DNA of 63,096 bases from Christiangramia sp. (GCF_029937855.1 NZ_JAPYPC010000026.1:1-63096); one strand, 5' to 3'; numbered from the stretch's first letter, positions 27,401 to 37,494 are shown. The notes: generated by a model not told the origin, from the letters alone. Program-made: numbers and translations.

Positions 27401-28736
27401 CGAACAGTCTACAACAAAAGTAGCTGCAGGAAGTACGGTATTTTTCCTAAGTGATACAGACAAGGCTCTTATCGCGAAGATCGAAAATGCTTCCGCAGAT
27501 CTTGGATGTGTTACTATGTCTTTGACAGATGCGGGAAAAAGTTTTAAAGTATTTCCAAATATTGCAACGGCCAGGCCTTCTAAAGTCTTCAGTATAAATA
27601 CTGAAAATGCTGATGCAACGTACGATCTTACTATCTATTTTACAGATGAAGAATTGTCGGCTTTTGATAACACGACAAATCTGATCCCTATCAAAGTTAA
27701 CAGCGATAATATTGACGATGCCGATGACAGGGAAAATAATTTCCAACTGAATGGCGGGTTAACCGATGTAAATAAGGAAGACGCTTTTAGCGCTTATACG
27801 GCCACATTCACTGGTTCTGGAAGTATTTCTATAGTACAGGATTTTGAATATTGTAAAGCTGCTCCATCTCCATGGTTAAGCAGTGATATTGGAAATGTTC
27901 AGATCCCCGGAGAAATTTGCTATATAGATGGTGATTTTGAATTAACAGGATCTGGTGCTGGAATGCAGGATAAGGCAGATGCTTTTTATTTTACTTATCA
28001 GCAGTTAACTGGCGATGCTGAAATTATAGCCAGATTAAACTCGTTTGAGAATGGTGGACTTAACGGAAATGCCTCTGTGGTAATTAGGAAGAGCCTCGAT
28101 AACGATGCTAAGGTAGCAGCAACTACAATTTCAGCGAATCCTAATTTTAAAGGTGCTGAAGTTCAGTTTGAATTCAGAAAGATTACTGGTGCTAAATTGA
28201 ATGCAACCAATTATCAATCGGCGGCTTTACCTCGATATATTAGATTGGTAAGAAAAGATGATAATATCACCTCTTATATTGGTAGCTCTATAGATAGTTG
28301 GGTAGAAATTGCTTCTACAAAAATAAAGTTTGGTGCCGAAATTTACGTTGGGATCGCTACTGCGTCTGGTTCGAGTAATACTTCTACCACAGCCAACTTT
28401 AATGAAGTAACAGTACTTCAGGGTGCTCAGGTTGCCTCTAAGGAGCAATCTTCAGGTACTAAAACGGTTACAACGAGTACGAGTACACAAGAAGCAAAGA
28501 GTTTCGCGGTTTATCCTAATCCTGCAGTTAACAATATAAATGTAGAGATCGAAGAGGATACCATAAATTCTGTTGCTATTTATAATATGAATGGTCAGAT
28601 GCTGGATCAGATAACTTATAGCAAAGCATTATCGAAAGTAAATGTGGATGTATCCCGTTTAATTCAGGGAACTTATATTCTTAAAGTAAACACGGGTCTG
28701 GGACATTCTTTGACAAAGCAGTTTGTGAAAAAATAA
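24474..28736 (+). CDS. Secreted M4-type metalloprotease with T9SS sorting domain
   Basis: A 1420-residue extracellular protease. Order: signal peptide (1-26), FTP/PepSY-type propeptide to about 240, thermolysin-like catalytic domain, a Calx-beta-like repeat (~690-790), a choice-of-anchor/MAM-like domain (ESFDTAGLPTGW onward), further beta modules, and a C-terminal type IX secretion sorting domain starting FAVYPNPAVN and ending SLTKQFVKK. The zinc site is HEIGH at 451-455 with Glu475, the same 20-residue spacing as thermolysin; His563 in GVHTNSG is the expected second catalytic histidine. It would cross the outer membrane by T9SS and degrade environmental protein. A strong terminator follows; the gene is monocistronic. 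Confidence 0.92.
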   Translation: MKQKLLLRRGYLLMIFFITTFTAFSQVTSEEIETNLNNDPRVKSFIMEAGRGTPSLMQMNTSKGELQLSEAPEFLKTVLGTGTETDFVLESSLTSHGLQINKFQQYKNSVKVEHGVFKAVSKENVVTAFSAEYYNLPDSFSTTASLGEEAALQIALNHVGASLYSWEYIRTLGSGPEIDAAYEEYYPKGQLVIVDDYGTTEVDPAIAYKFNIYAAEPISRADIYVDANSGKILLTDAIIKHANGHSKEEIKNTIRKPENKSVNIPFLTASGDTRYAGTRNFDTSQDANGNFVLKGVTPSGIENETFSYEGIGGLPLNIPALADLAVPVADGDGDLLNPETADNIWNSAEHRKDEFSTTSVYPIANEKNNDDVALDAHWGAEVVLDYWKNVHNRLSYDDKGTKVFNYVHFGDAYDNAFWNGTAMTYGDGSYQGGTNPNGSFAPLTSMDVCAHEIGHGVCEFTADLVYARESGAMNEGFSDIWAAAVENYVLTQIDGNLNFDTWGIGEQIDERDGGLPPGDANSRALRWMDSPKTAGDPDSYGGENWINPECGTPTLANDQCGVHTNSGVLNKWYYLLVAGSGQTISPGFNKPGAEDGITDAGNTYSVTGLGFDKASKITYIAETMLSPNAKFAEMRETSILVAQTLFGIGSFEEEQTTNAWYGVDVGPKFNAGEPNSISFSDSNLQIFSENNELNGCEDFNTYSVVLTGVEINPSANITLSTAGSTASEGTDFNVSSKDLSFTGSQTQTIEITVYDDALIEDNETIVLSFVYNGEFFKQEYAISDNDFAPRTGSEVFDLASESFDTAGLPTGWSTVNLAEGNNIWKVNGDLTAAGRAYISDGITNIPFYDQNSPSNIILRSALLNAAAASDVTVSFDWEAGGETDAVDPNVIFDYGEFVYSLDGSNYVPVKKFVGSGPVGVNTASGTFSAVMNELDGKAFFLGWRWYNDTNAGTEFSFAIDNVKVSATPAGIETEITEQSTTKVAAGSTVFFLSDTDKALIAKIENASADLGCVTMSLTDAGKSFKVFPNIATARPSKVFSINTENADATYDLTIYFTDEELSAFDNTTNLIPIKVNSDNIDDADDRENNFQLNGGLTDVNKEDAFSAYTATFTGSGSISIVQDFEYCKAAPSPWLSSDIGNVQIPGEICYIDGDFELTGSGAGMQDKADAFYFTYQQLTGDAEIIARLNSFENGGLNGNASVVIRKSLDNDAKVAATTISANPNFKGAEVQFEFRKITGAKLNATNYQSAALPRYIRLVRKDDNITSYIGSSIDSWVEIASTKIKFGAEIYVGIATASGSSNTSTTANFNEVTVLQGAQVASKEQSSGTKTVTTSTSTQEAKSFAVYPNPAVNNINVEIEEDTINSVAIYNMNGQMLDQITYSKALSKVNVDVSRLIQGTYILKVNTGLGHSLTKQFVKK

Positions 28737-28759
28737 ACTAGTGTTTTATAATTCTAATG

Positions 28760-28792
28760 AAAAAGCCGGGAAATGTTTCCGGCTTTTTTTTA
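28760..28792 (+). terminator. Intrinsic terminator after the M4 protease gene
   Basis: GCCGGGAA pairs with TTTCCGGC (one G-T pair) around a short loop, flanked by an A-run and a run of eight or more T. Confidence 0.85.
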
Positions 28793-28896
28793 CCGTCTAA
28801 AAATCATAGTCTTAGTATTTTTTTAACTGAAGCGACCTACTTATTTTTTAATTTTAAGAGATACAGAATCCTAACTTTTTTATTTAAATCCTGTTT

Positions 28897-31800
28897 ATGC
28901 CTAAAAATTCAAATTCTACAGAAACCCATTGGTATAAAGACGCCATAATATATGAACTGCACATTAAAGCTTTTTTTGATAGTAATGGTGACGGGATTGG
29001 GGATTTTGAAGGCTTAATGCAAAAGCTCGATTATCTTGAAGATCTTGGGGTAACAGCCATCTGGCTGCTGCCGTTCTACCCTTCCCCACTACGGGATGAC
29101 GGTTATGATATTGCCGATTATTACTCTATTAACCCATCCTATGGTGATGTAAAGGATTTTGAAATTTTTATAAAAGAAGCGCATAGTCGAGGTTTAAAAG
29201 TGATCACAGAGTTGGTTATTAATCATACTTCAGATCAACATCCATGGTTTCAAAGAGCCAGGAAAGCTCCGGAAGGCTCTGAGGAGCGGGATTATTACGT
29301 ATGGAGTGATGATCCGCATAAATATAAAGATGCCCGAATCATATTCACAGATACCGAGCCTTCTAACTGGAGTTGGGATGCAGAAGCCAAATCTTACTAT
29401 TGGCATCGGTTTTTTGCCCATCAGCCAGATTTGAATTTTGATAATCCGCAGGTTCAGCAGGAAGTATTTAATATTTTAGATTATTGGTGCAAAATGGGCG
29501 TGGATGGATTTAGACTGGATGCCGTTCCGTACCTGTTTGAAAGAGAAGATACCAATTGTGAGAACCTGCCACAAACCCATGAATTTCTTAAAAAATTGAG
29601 AGCCCATGTAGACCAGAATTATGAAAATAAGGTGTTGCTGGCTGAAGCAAATATGTGGCCCGAAGATTCCGCTGCTTATTTTGGCGATGGAGACGAATGC
29701 CACATGAATTACCACTTTCCTATTATGCCACGTATGTTTATGGCCGTTAAAATGGAAGACCGCTACCCTATTATAGATATTATAGACCAAACCCCAGATA
29801 TCCCTGAAAATTGCCAGTGGGGAATCTTTCTTCGAAACCATGACGAGCTTACTTTGGAAATGGTAACCGATGAAGAACGAGATTATATGTATAAAGTCTA
29901 TACAAAAGATCCGCAGGCAAAGATCAATGTGGGGATTAGACATAGACTGGCTCCGCTTCTGGAAAATAACCGCAGTAAAATAGAACTGATGAATGTGTTG
30001 TTATTTTCGCTTCCGGGAACCCCTATTATTTATTATGGAGACGAAATAGGAATGGGTGATAATTTTTATTTAGGAGACCGTGATGGGGTACGGACTCCGA
30101 TGCAATGGAGCGCCGATAGAAATGCCGGGTTTTCTCTGGCTAATCCTCATAAATTATACCTGCCGCTAATTATAGATCCCGAATATAAATATGAATCTAT
30201 AAATGTAGAAACCCAACAAATGATCTCCTCATCACTATTATGGTGGATGAAGCGTATCATAGGAATGCGTAAAAAATATAAAGCTTTTGGACGAGGTGAT
30301 ATTGAATTCCTATCGCCTACCAATTCTAAGATCATTGCCTATACCAGAACATTTGAAGATGAAAAAATACTTGTGTTGGGTAATCTCTCCCGTTTTTCCC
30401 AACCGGCAGAATTAGATCTGGAAGAATATAAAGGATTTACCCCTGTAGAAGTTTTCAGTCATAATAGATTTCCTGAAATATCTGAGCGACCTTATCTTTT
30501 CACATTATCACCTTACGGTTATTACTGGTTCATTCTGGAAAAGGAAAGGGAACGGGTGGAAGGAAAAAGTAAAATCCCAGTCCTAAAAATTGATAATTGG
30601 AATAATCTTTTAAAAAACCGAACACTACAGAAGCTTTCAAGACAAATATTGCCTCCATATTTGGAACATCGAAGGTGGTTTGAAAATGCCGGCAGAACTA
30701 TACAGGAAATTGGTGTTAATGAGTCAATTGAAGTAAAAATCAAAGGGCTTCCTACCAGAATCCTTATTCTTGAAGTTACCTACAATGAAGGTTTACCCGA
30801 GTCGTACCAATTGCCTGTTTCTTTCTCTTCAACAGAAAACGAAAACCTGATAAAAGAAATACCCAAACGCGGCATTATCACGAAACTTAAGATAGACGGC
30901 AAGGAAGGTTATTTATTTGATTCGGTATATGCGGAAGGTTTTAGGGATCATCTCCTTAATGGTTTCAGGAATTCGGAAAAATCCAAACCCAAATCTGGTT
31001 CCCTGGATTTTTCAACAGAAAATACTATGCGGGAATTCTTAGACACTGAAATTAAATCTGAGCTTGTAAGCACAGAAAACCGCCAGACCCTAATCACTTA
31101 TAACAATGAACTAACGTTTAAACTGTATAGAAAACTAGACCAGGCTTTTAATCCAGATGTTGAAACTATAAAGTATCTTTCTACTAAAACAGATTTCCAA
31201 AAAATCTCTGCATATGTAGGGGCTATTAAATTCAATCAGAAATCTGGTAAAGCTTTTTTCCTTGGAATGCTGCAAAAAACTACAGAAAACCAGGGCGAAG
31301 CCTGGTCCCATGTAAAAGATTCGCTAAATCGTTTCTTTGAAAAGGTTCTTACCTCTACCCGGGATATCGAAATTGAGCGATTAGATCAACATATTACAGA
31401 ACCCTTAAAATATGAAAGCTTTCCAGCTTCTATTCAGGAAATAACAGGGATCATATTACCTGAAAGAATATACCAACTCGGAGAATTTACAGCAGAACTA
31501 CATGACGCGCTGTCTCAAAATTTAACCGACACCAATTTTGATAAAGAGGAATCTTCCCTGCATTACCAGCGATCCTTATTTTCAGGATTACAAACCTTAA
31601 CCAGAACGAGTCTCGAAAAGCTCAATAAAATAGTAAAAGATCTACCTGAAGAAACCGCGGCCGAAGCGAAAGAAGTCCTGCACTTAAAGAAGGATATTCT
31701 AAAATGTTTTAAACAAATTTATGATCATAAGATCCCGGTAATGAAAATAAGGACCCACGGTGATTATCATTTAAAGGAAATTTTATGGACAGGAAGGGAA

Positions 31801-32202
31801 TATATTATGAATAGCTTTGAAGGGGATCCTTCCAAGCCTTTTAGTGAACGGAGAATTAGAAGGTCTGCCATGAGGGACCTGGCAGCGATGATAAGATCAC
31901 TCCATTACGCTGCATACAGCAATATTATTTCTTCTGAATATGACCAGCAACGAAAAGAAGGTAATCTTGAAGAATGGGCAGAAACCTGGCATTATTACAT
32001 CAGTAGGTTATACATACAGGGATATTTTGATAAAGCCTTAAATAAGGATTACGTCCCTAAAAAACAGGAAGATTTTAAAATCCTCATGAATACCTTCCTT
32101 TTGGAAAAAGCCTTGACAGAGCTTAATTATGAGATAGAAAATAGACCCGAATGGATTTTAATTCCACTCAGGGGAATTAAAGGAGTGCTTAATCATTTAT
32201 AG
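28897..32202 (+). CDS. treS: Trehalose synthase (GH13) fused to a maltokinase-like domain with altered active site
   Basis: An 1101-residue fusion. Residues ~10-545 are a GH13 trehalose synthase that interconverts maltose and trehalose: nucleophile Asp208 (GFRLDAV), acid/base Glu250 (LLAEANMW) and Asp316 (RNHDE) are intact, as is INHTSDQHPWFQ. Residues ~570-1101 match the maltokinase half that normally makes maltose 1-phosphate. There the catalytic HGD (954-956) is kept, but the usual HGDLHLGQ reads HGDYHLKE (Gln to Glu at 961) and the metal-binding Asp of DFEGEP is Ser973 in NSFEGDP. The kinase half may therefore be inactive or changed. No glgE or glgB lies in this window, so the pathway fate of the product is unknown. 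Confidence 0.9.
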   Translation: MPKNSNSTETHWYKDAIIYELHIKAFFDSNGDGIGDFEGLMQKLDYLEDLGVTAIWLLPFYPSPLRDDGYDIADYYSINPSYGDVKDFEIFIKEAHSRGLKVITELVINHTSDQHPWFQRARKAPEGSEERDYYVWSDDPHKYKDARIIFTDTEPSNWSWDAEAKSYYWHRFFAHQPDLNFDNPQVQQEVFNILDYWCKMGVDGFRLDAVPYLFEREDTNCENLPQTHEFLKKLRAHVDQNYENKVLLAEANMWPEDSAAYFGDGDECHMNYHFPIMPRMFMAVKMEDRYPIIDIIDQTPDIPENCQWGIFLRNHDELTLEMVTDEERDYMYKVYTKDPQAKINVGIRHRLAPLLENNRSKIELMNVLLFSLPGTPIIYYGDEIGMGDNFYLGDRDGVRTPMQWSADRNAGFSLANPHKLYLPLIIDPEYKYESINVETQQMISSSLLWWMKRIIGMRKKYKAFGRGDIEFLSPTNSKIIAYTRTFEDEKILVLGNLSRFSQPAELDLEEYKGFTPVEVFSHNRFPEISERPYLFTLSPYGYYWFILEKERERVEGKSKIPVLKIDNWNNLLKNRTLQKLSRQILPPYLEHRRWFENAGRTIQEIGVNESIEVKIKGLPTRILILEVTYNEGLPESYQLPVSFSSTENENLIKEIPKRGIITKLKIDGKEGYLFDSVYAEGFRDHLLNGFRNSEKSKPKSGSLDFSTENTMREFLDTEIKSELVSTENRQTLITYNNELTFKLYRKLDQAFNPDVETIKYLSTKTDFQKISAYVGAIKFNQKSGKAFFLGMLQKTTENQGEAWSHVKDSLNRFFEKVLTSTRDIEIERLDQHITEPLKYESFPASIQEITGIILPERIYQLGEFTAELHDALSQNLTDTNFDKEESSLHYQRSLFSGLQTLTRTSLEKLNKIVKDLPEETAAEAKEVLHLKKDILKCFKQIYDHKIPVMKIRTHGDYHLKEILWTGREYIMNSFEGDPSKPFSERRIRRSAMRDLAAMIRSLHYAAYSNIISSEYDQQRKEGNLEEWAETWHYYISRLYIQGYFDKALNKDYVPKKQEDFKILMNTFLLEKALTELNYEIENRPEWILIPLRGIKGVLNHL

Positions 32203-32218
32203 AGATTAGCGGCTTACA

Positions 32219-33415
32219 CTATTCTACGATATACATCTTGTTGGAAGCTTTTATATATTCCTGAGGGTTAAAAGTAGATTCAAAACTGTTTCGAACCAGG
32301 TCCAGCTTGAGTTTTAAATTTTTCATTTCATCTCTAAGAAATGGATCGTTTTGATATTTCTGAATAAGCTTTTCATATTTCTCCAGGTTTTCAAGTATTC
32401 TGAAAGTAAGCATTCCAAATCTGATCTTTAAATTTTGCACGCTAAGCATCTGGTCGTGATATTCCTGTTTCCAGTTTTCAGGATTCTTGCTACGCTCCTC
32501 TACGATTTTATTTTCAGCAATTTTAGAAATATCAAGGATGTACTGAGTACGCTTTTTAGCATCGGTCTCATTCGTGAAACTCTCTCTAAAATCTTTTTCG
32601 TCAATACCCAGTATTTTTACCAAATTATCCTCTTTTGCCTTATTTTGAAGCTCTTTTAATTCATTTAAACTTTTGGTAATTGCTTCCCATTCAGTTTCGA
32701 TTAAGTCTTTATCATGGGTAAACTGCGCTATGGAAGTAGTAAGCTTAAGCATCTTCATACTTTGTTCCCTTAATTCCTTATCCCTTCTATTTAAAGAACC
32801 TATAAACTGACTAATCCCGTCAAAAAGGCTTCCGGCAAATACACCTGTAAATGGAGTTCCTTTAGCAAGATCTCCGGTAACCTGTATCATATGGTTTAAG
32901 GCTGCCAAACGGGCATTATCCTCCTGCTCTGCTGCAATATATTGCTTGAATTTCCCAAACCATTCCTGGTATCCCTCATAATTCATAGGATTTCCCACAG
33001 CATCTAATGTAGAATAGAATTCACGGGAAGTTTTGAAAAGATTTAAAGGTTTGATTTCACGTTCCATCGAAGCGAGGTTCAAAACGGCAGAACTATAATT
33101 ATATTTATAGACACTTACAGTATTCTTATCTATTTCTTCCTGTCTTTCTTCAAGGTATTTAACCCGTTCCAAAAGTTTCTCTACTTTTTCTGAAGCTGAA
33201 TTGGTATTCTTAATACTTTCATCCAGATTATTAATTTTAGAGTCTATTTCTTTGATTCTAAATTCCAGATTTTGACTTAACAGGCTACGTTCCCTATTTA
33301 GTTCCTTCAACACCTGCTCTGTTACCGATGCATTTTGATTATCTGAGTATATCTGGGCATGGGCGCTAATTTCGCTGAATAAGATAGCTGTAAAAACGAA
33401 GATGATCTTCTTCAT
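32219..33415 (-). CDS. Exported coiled-coil protein of unknown function
   Basis: A 398-residue protein starting at the ATG ending at 33415, which places a signal peptide (MKKIIFVFTAILFSEISAHA, cut before Q) at the N-terminus; the frame extends upstream but without sense. Residues ~30-100 are strongly helical with heptad character (ELNRERSLLSQNLEFRIKEI and following), and the C-terminal third is again charged and helical. The middle contains a glycine-rich GTPFTGVFAGSLFDGI stretch that might insert in a membrane. It is probably periplasmic. I do not recognise the family. Its end faces the treS end with 16 bases between. Confidence 0.72.
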   Translation of the reverse strand: MKKIIFVFTAILFSEISAHAQIYSDNQNASVTEQVLKELNRERSLLSQNLEFRIKEIDSKINNLDESIKNTNSASEKVEKLLERVKYLEERQEEIDKNTVSVYKYNYSSAVLNLASMEREIKPLNLFKTSREFYSTLDAVGNPMNYEGYQEWFGKFKQYIAAEQEDNARLAALNHMIQVTGDLAKGTPFTGVFAGSLFDGISQFIGSLNRRDKELREQSMKMLKLTTSIAQFTHDKDLIETEWEAITKSLNELKELQNKAKEDNLVKILGIDEKDFRESFTNETDAKKRTQYILDISKIAENKIVEERSKNPENWKQEYHDQMLSVQNLKIRFGMLTFRILENLEKYEKLIQKYQNDPFLRDEMKNLKLKLDLVRNSFESTFNPQEYIKASNKMYIVE

Positions 33416-33543
33416 AAGATATTGTTTTTTCAATATTGTAAACCTACCACAAATTTGCATTTTTTATGCCAATAATTTTTCAGGCATATAAGCTGAAAAA
33501 AAATCATAAACTCCAGGGAGATATCATTAAAAGTGTAGAATTA

Positions 33544-34284
33544 TTAAGCAAAACTATGCATTTTCCCCATTCTGAAAAGAATTGGAAAATTAACCTCATT
33601 TCTTTTTCCAAAGGTCATTTTTAATCTGTTCTCTATCAAAGAAACAGGGTCTTTGTCATTCTCTATTTGATAATGCTTTACGGCAAACCATGTTCTTAAA
33701 TAGCCTAAAAGATGATCTATATCCCAGGTGTAATTTTGGTTAAAATGAGGCGCCCTAATTTCTTCAAACGGAAAAGGAATTGTTTTATAATGATCATCAA
33801 GATATTTTCTTTCTGTATCCCAGTAATCACCTATAATACCATCATAAAATTCCCGGATTACTTTATTGGTTTTTGAATTACTACTGAAAAGTCCATATCC
33901 CATAATTACGATCTTCCCGTGAGGTTTAAGGCATCTTTTAACTTCAGCATAGAAGCTTTTAAACTCGAACCAGTGTACTGCCTGGGCAGATATTATTAGA
34001 TCAAACTGCTCATTTTTAAAATAGGTTTCTTCAGCCGGCTGAATGGAATAATCAATATTGGATTTTTTAACCGCTTTCTTTAGTTGATTTTCACTGATAT
34101 CTGTGGCTTTAACTTCTTCGAAAAATTTAGAAATCTCTCCTGCAACCTGCCCACTCCCCGTGCCACAATCCCAGGCGCTTTCGAATGAATTTAAATTTGA
34201 TTTTATAAATTCATAAACTTCCTGGGGATACTGTGGCCTGTATTTCCTATAATTTTCAGAATTGCTGGAAAAGTTGTCTTTCAT
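33544..34284 (-). CDS. Class I SAM-dependent methyltransferase
   Basis: A 246-residue methyltransferase of the Methyltransf_11/25 type. Motif I is WDCGTGSGQVAGE, followed by an acidic post-I residue in VKATDISENQL; the AQAVHWF segment matches a family of putative methyltransferases that includes yeast Crg1/Tmt1-like proteins. The substrate is unknown. ATG ending at 34284 gives the natural N-terminus MKDNFSSNSENYRKYRPQYP; a GTG at 34305 is less likely. It stands alone, divergent from the next gene. Confidence 0.85.
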   Translation of the reverse strand: MKDNFSSNSENYRKYRPQYPQEVYEFIKSNLNSFESAWDCGTGSGQVAGEISKFFEEVKATDISENQLKKAVKKSNIDYSIQPAEETYFKNEQFDLIISAQAVHWFEFKSFYAEVKRCLKPHGKIVIMGYGLFSSNSKTNKVIREFYDGIIGDYWDTERKYLDDHYKTIPFPFEEIRAPHFNQNYTWDIDHLLGYLRTWFAVKHYQIENDKDPVSLIENRLKMTFGKRNEVNFPILFRMGKMHSFA

Positions 34285-34449
34285 TTCATTAATTAATCTT
34301 AACACTTTAAAAATATTATATTTTCAGAAATTACACCTGATGCTTGATAATTTATTAATCGTTTAATGCATAAAGCAGTCCTTTCACATCATTTTATGCA
34401 TATAATTCATTATATTGTATAAGTTTATTCAAAACTTAATTTTACAATT

Positions 34450-35730
34450 ATGAAAGAGTATAAAACAATTTTTAACAGTAATATGCATACTGCCGTTTGC
34501 TTGTTATGCATGTTATTAATATCGATGCAAAGTTTTGCTATTCAGCCCGGAGATATCGAATTTGTTCAGTATAAAGGTGAAGTAGTAAATTCCAGTAACG
34601 GAAGGGGAATTTCTTCAGCATATCTAGCGCTTAACAATAGCAACATTTCTACCATTACTAATGCTGACGGGGAGTTTTCCTTAAAGGTTCCTGAAGATAT
34701 GATAGAAGCTACCGTGACCATTTCAGTATTAGGATTTCAGAGCAAAACCCTGCCATTAGACTATTTTAAACCGGAAGAGACCATTATAGAACTCGATGAG
34801 ACGGTAGAAGAACTTTCAGAAATAAGCCTTTATAAAGCAACTAATGCTGATCTACTTGTTAGAGAAATGCTGGATAAGAAAGACGATAATTACCTTACAG
34901 ATCAAAGTTTAATGACCTCCTTTTATAGAGAAACCATCAAAAAAGGCTGGAGTAATGTAAGTCTTTCAGAAGCTGTGGTAAAGATTTTTAAGAGCCCTTA
35001 TAATTCAGGTAAAAAAGACCTGGTATCGCTTTACAAGGCACGTAAGAGTACAGATTATGATAAATTAGACACCCTTGCACTTAAATTGCGCGGAGGGCCT
35101 TTTAATACGCTATACTTAGATATGATGAAGTATACTGAATATGTATTAAGGCCGGAAATGATGAAAAGCTATGAATTTAAGTTTGATGATCCTACAAAGA
35201 TCAATGACCGGTATACTTATGTAGTAAACTTTAGGGAAATGGATGAATCTGATCCATGGTACTACGGAAAATTATTCATCGATGCTGAAACTTCTACTCT
35301 TGTAAAGGCTGAATATAGTCTGAATGTTGATGATAGGGATAAAGCAGCAGCAATGTTCGTCAAGAAAAAACCCAATGGATCTAAAGTGTATCCGACAGAA
35401 TTAAATTATCAGGTAGATTATGCCCAGAATGATGGAAAATGGCATTATGCTTATGCTAAGGCCCAAATGGAATATGTGGTAAACTGGAAACGTAAAATAT
35501 TTAATTCTAAATATAAGATCAATAGTGAGATGGTAGTAACAGATTGGCAGGCCTATGCTGGAAACGACTGGAGAAAATCTGTAGATCTTATCAATCCAAA
35601 TATCGTGATGGTAGATGATGTTTCCGGATTCTATGATACAGAGTTCTGGGGAAGCAATAATATTATTGAACCTGAAAAATCCATTCAAAATGCCATTGAT
35701 AAAATAAAGAAAAAAATGGATGATGAATAA
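34450..35730 (+). CDS. CarboxypepD_reg-like domain exported protein
   Basis: A 426-residue protein with a signal peptide ending near SMQSFA. Residues ~40-115 form a carboxypeptidase-regulatory-like (transthyretin-like) beta domain (YKGEVVNSSNGRGISSAYLA, NADGEFSLKVPE), the type found at the N-terminus of TonB receptors. Here it is followed not by a barrel but by a ~300-residue alpha/beta region with many Tyr, Lys and Asp. Such proteins are common in Bacteroidota and usually periplasmic or surface-attached. The role is unknown. The gene is monocistronic, ending at a strong terminator. Confidence 0.8.
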   Translation: MKEYKTIFNSNMHTAVCLLCMLLISMQSFAIQPGDIEFVQYKGEVVNSSNGRGISSAYLALNNSNISTITNADGEFSLKVPEDMIEATVTISVLGFQSKTLPLDYFKPEETIIELDETVEELSEISLYKATNADLLVREMLDKKDDNYLTDQSLMTSFYRETIKKGWSNVSLSEAVVKIFKSPYNSGKKDLVSLYKARKSTDYDKLDTLALKLRGGPFNTLYLDMMKYTEYVLRPEMMKSYEFKFDDPTKINDRYTYVVNFREMDESDPWYYGKLFIDAETSTLVKAEYSLNVDDRDKAAAMFVKKKPNGSKVYPTELNYQVDYAQNDGKWHYAYAKAQMEYVVNWKRKIFNSKYKINSEMVVTDWQAYAGNDWRKSVDLINPNIVMVDDVSGFYDTEFWGSNNIIEPEKSIQNAIDKIKKKMDDE

Positions 35731-35812
35731 GCTGAGATATCATTCTCAGGAATATTTCAGGCTAAGAATTCTATAATATTAGTAAATGCCAAAGTAATAA
35801 ACCTATAAAAAT

Positions 35813-35841
35813 AAAATCCCTGCCGTTGGCAGGGATTTTTT
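35813..35841. terminator. Bidirectional terminator between convergent genes
   Basis: AAAATCCCTGCC and GGCAGGGATTTT form a 12-bp stem around a GTT loop, with T-tracts on both strands. It serves the CarboxypepD_reg gene and the ferredoxin gene. Confidence 0.85.
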
Positions 35842-35869
35842 ATGTTTAAACAAAGCCTTACCTCTTTTC

Positions 35870-36295
<426 letters not shown>

Positions 36296-36366
36296 TTATA
36301 AGCTGCAGAAACTTTAATTTCGCTGTACAAATTTAAGATAGACTACCCTCTTAACCAAATAAGAAG

Positions 36367-37425
36367 ATGACAATTGATGACCACAAATCACATCTAATCA
36401 CTTTAGGTGAATTTTTAAAGCAGTTCAAGTTACCTGGGGCGGTTCAGGATGAGAATATCCCTGGAAATGATAAGTTTTTTGCAGAAATGGATGAAAAAAT
36501 AAATGCTGCAATTCACTATAATGGTTGGTTTACCCGCGAAAATATCATCTTTTCCCTACAGCAATGGAGTGAAGCTTTAACACATCAAAATCTAAAACTA
36601 TGGCTCGGGGAATATGATCTTTCTAATAGCGGAGGAAAAACGGTTGGAATTGTCATGGCAGGTAATATTCCTTTAGTTGGATTTCATGATTTTCTTTCGG
36701 TTCTGGTTGCAGGACATAAGGTGCTGGTAAAATTATCCAGCAACGATCGGTTTTTACTACCAGTTATTGCTGCTTACCTTATGAACCTTGATAGCAGATA
36801 TGAGAACCGTATAAATTTTACAGAAGGCAAACTGGAGAATTTTGATGCGGTAATAGCCACCGGAAGCAATAATACCGCGCGTTATTTTGAATATTATTTT
36901 AAGGATAAGCCCAGCATTATCAGAAAGAATAGGAATTCAGTAGCTATTATCACCGGAATTGAAACAAAAGAAGAATTGGAGAAATTAAGCGGGGATATTT
37001 TTAGGTACTATGGCTTGGGATGCAGGAACGTTTCAAAATTATATGTTCCTAAAGATTATGATTTTGATGGTTTTTTCAAGGCTATCTATTCCTGGAACCC
37101 TATTATAAATCAGGATAAATATGCCAATAATTATGATTATAATAAAGCGGTATATTTAATGAGCGAATTTAAGCTGCTGGACAACGGTTTTTTAATGTTG
37201 AAAGAAGATAGCAGTTTTGGCTCACCGATAGCCACTCTTTTTTATGAGAAATATAATGACGAAAATGAGCTGAAAACCCTTTTAAAGCAAAACGAGGACA
37301 GGATTCAGTGTATCGTTAAAAATGATGCAGGTAAAGAAGAAGTAAGCTTTGGCCAGACTCAAAAGCCTCAACTTTGGGATTATGCCGATAACATCGATAC
37401 TATAAACTTCCTTTCTAAACTCTAA
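36367..37425 (+). CDS. LuxC-type acyl-CoA reductase
   Basis: A 352-residue member of the LuxC family of the aldehyde dehydrogenase superfamily, which reduces acyl thioesters to aldehydes with NADPH. The likely nucleophile is the Cys of YYGLGCRNVSKLY, and the family C-terminal FGQTQKPQLWDYADNIDT is present. There are no luxD, luxE or luciferase genes around, so bioluminescence is not implied. It sits upstream of serC and serA and divergent from a ferredoxin, an arrangement seen widely in Bacteroidota. The true substrate is unknown. Confidence 0.85.
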   Translation: MTIDDHKSHLITLGEFLKQFKLPGAVQDENIPGNDKFFAEMDEKINAAIHYNGWFTRENIIFSLQQWSEALTHQNLKLWLGEYDLSNSGGKTVGIVMAGNIPLVGFHDFLSVLVAGHKVLVKLSSNDRFLLPVIAAYLMNLDSRYENRINFTEGKLENFDAVIATGSNNTARYFEYYFKDKPSIIRKNRNSVAIITGIETKEELEKLSGDIFRYYGLGCRNVSKLYVPKDYDFDGFFKAIYSWNPIINQDKYANNYDYNKAVYLMSEFKLLDNGFLMLKEDSSFGSPIATLFYEKYNDENELKTLLKQNEDRIQCIVKNDAGKEEVSFGQTQKPQLWDYADNIDTINFLSKL

Positions 37426-37494
37426 TCTTATAATTTTTCTAACAGCAATTCCGTTCAATTTTTGGCATCTTTGAAATATTCAAGTATAAAACTT

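Noticed and set aside
36367-37425. Bioluminescence (lux) operon suggested by the LuxC-type gene
   Set aside because: No luciferase, luxD or luxE nearby; neighbours are serine synthesis genes.
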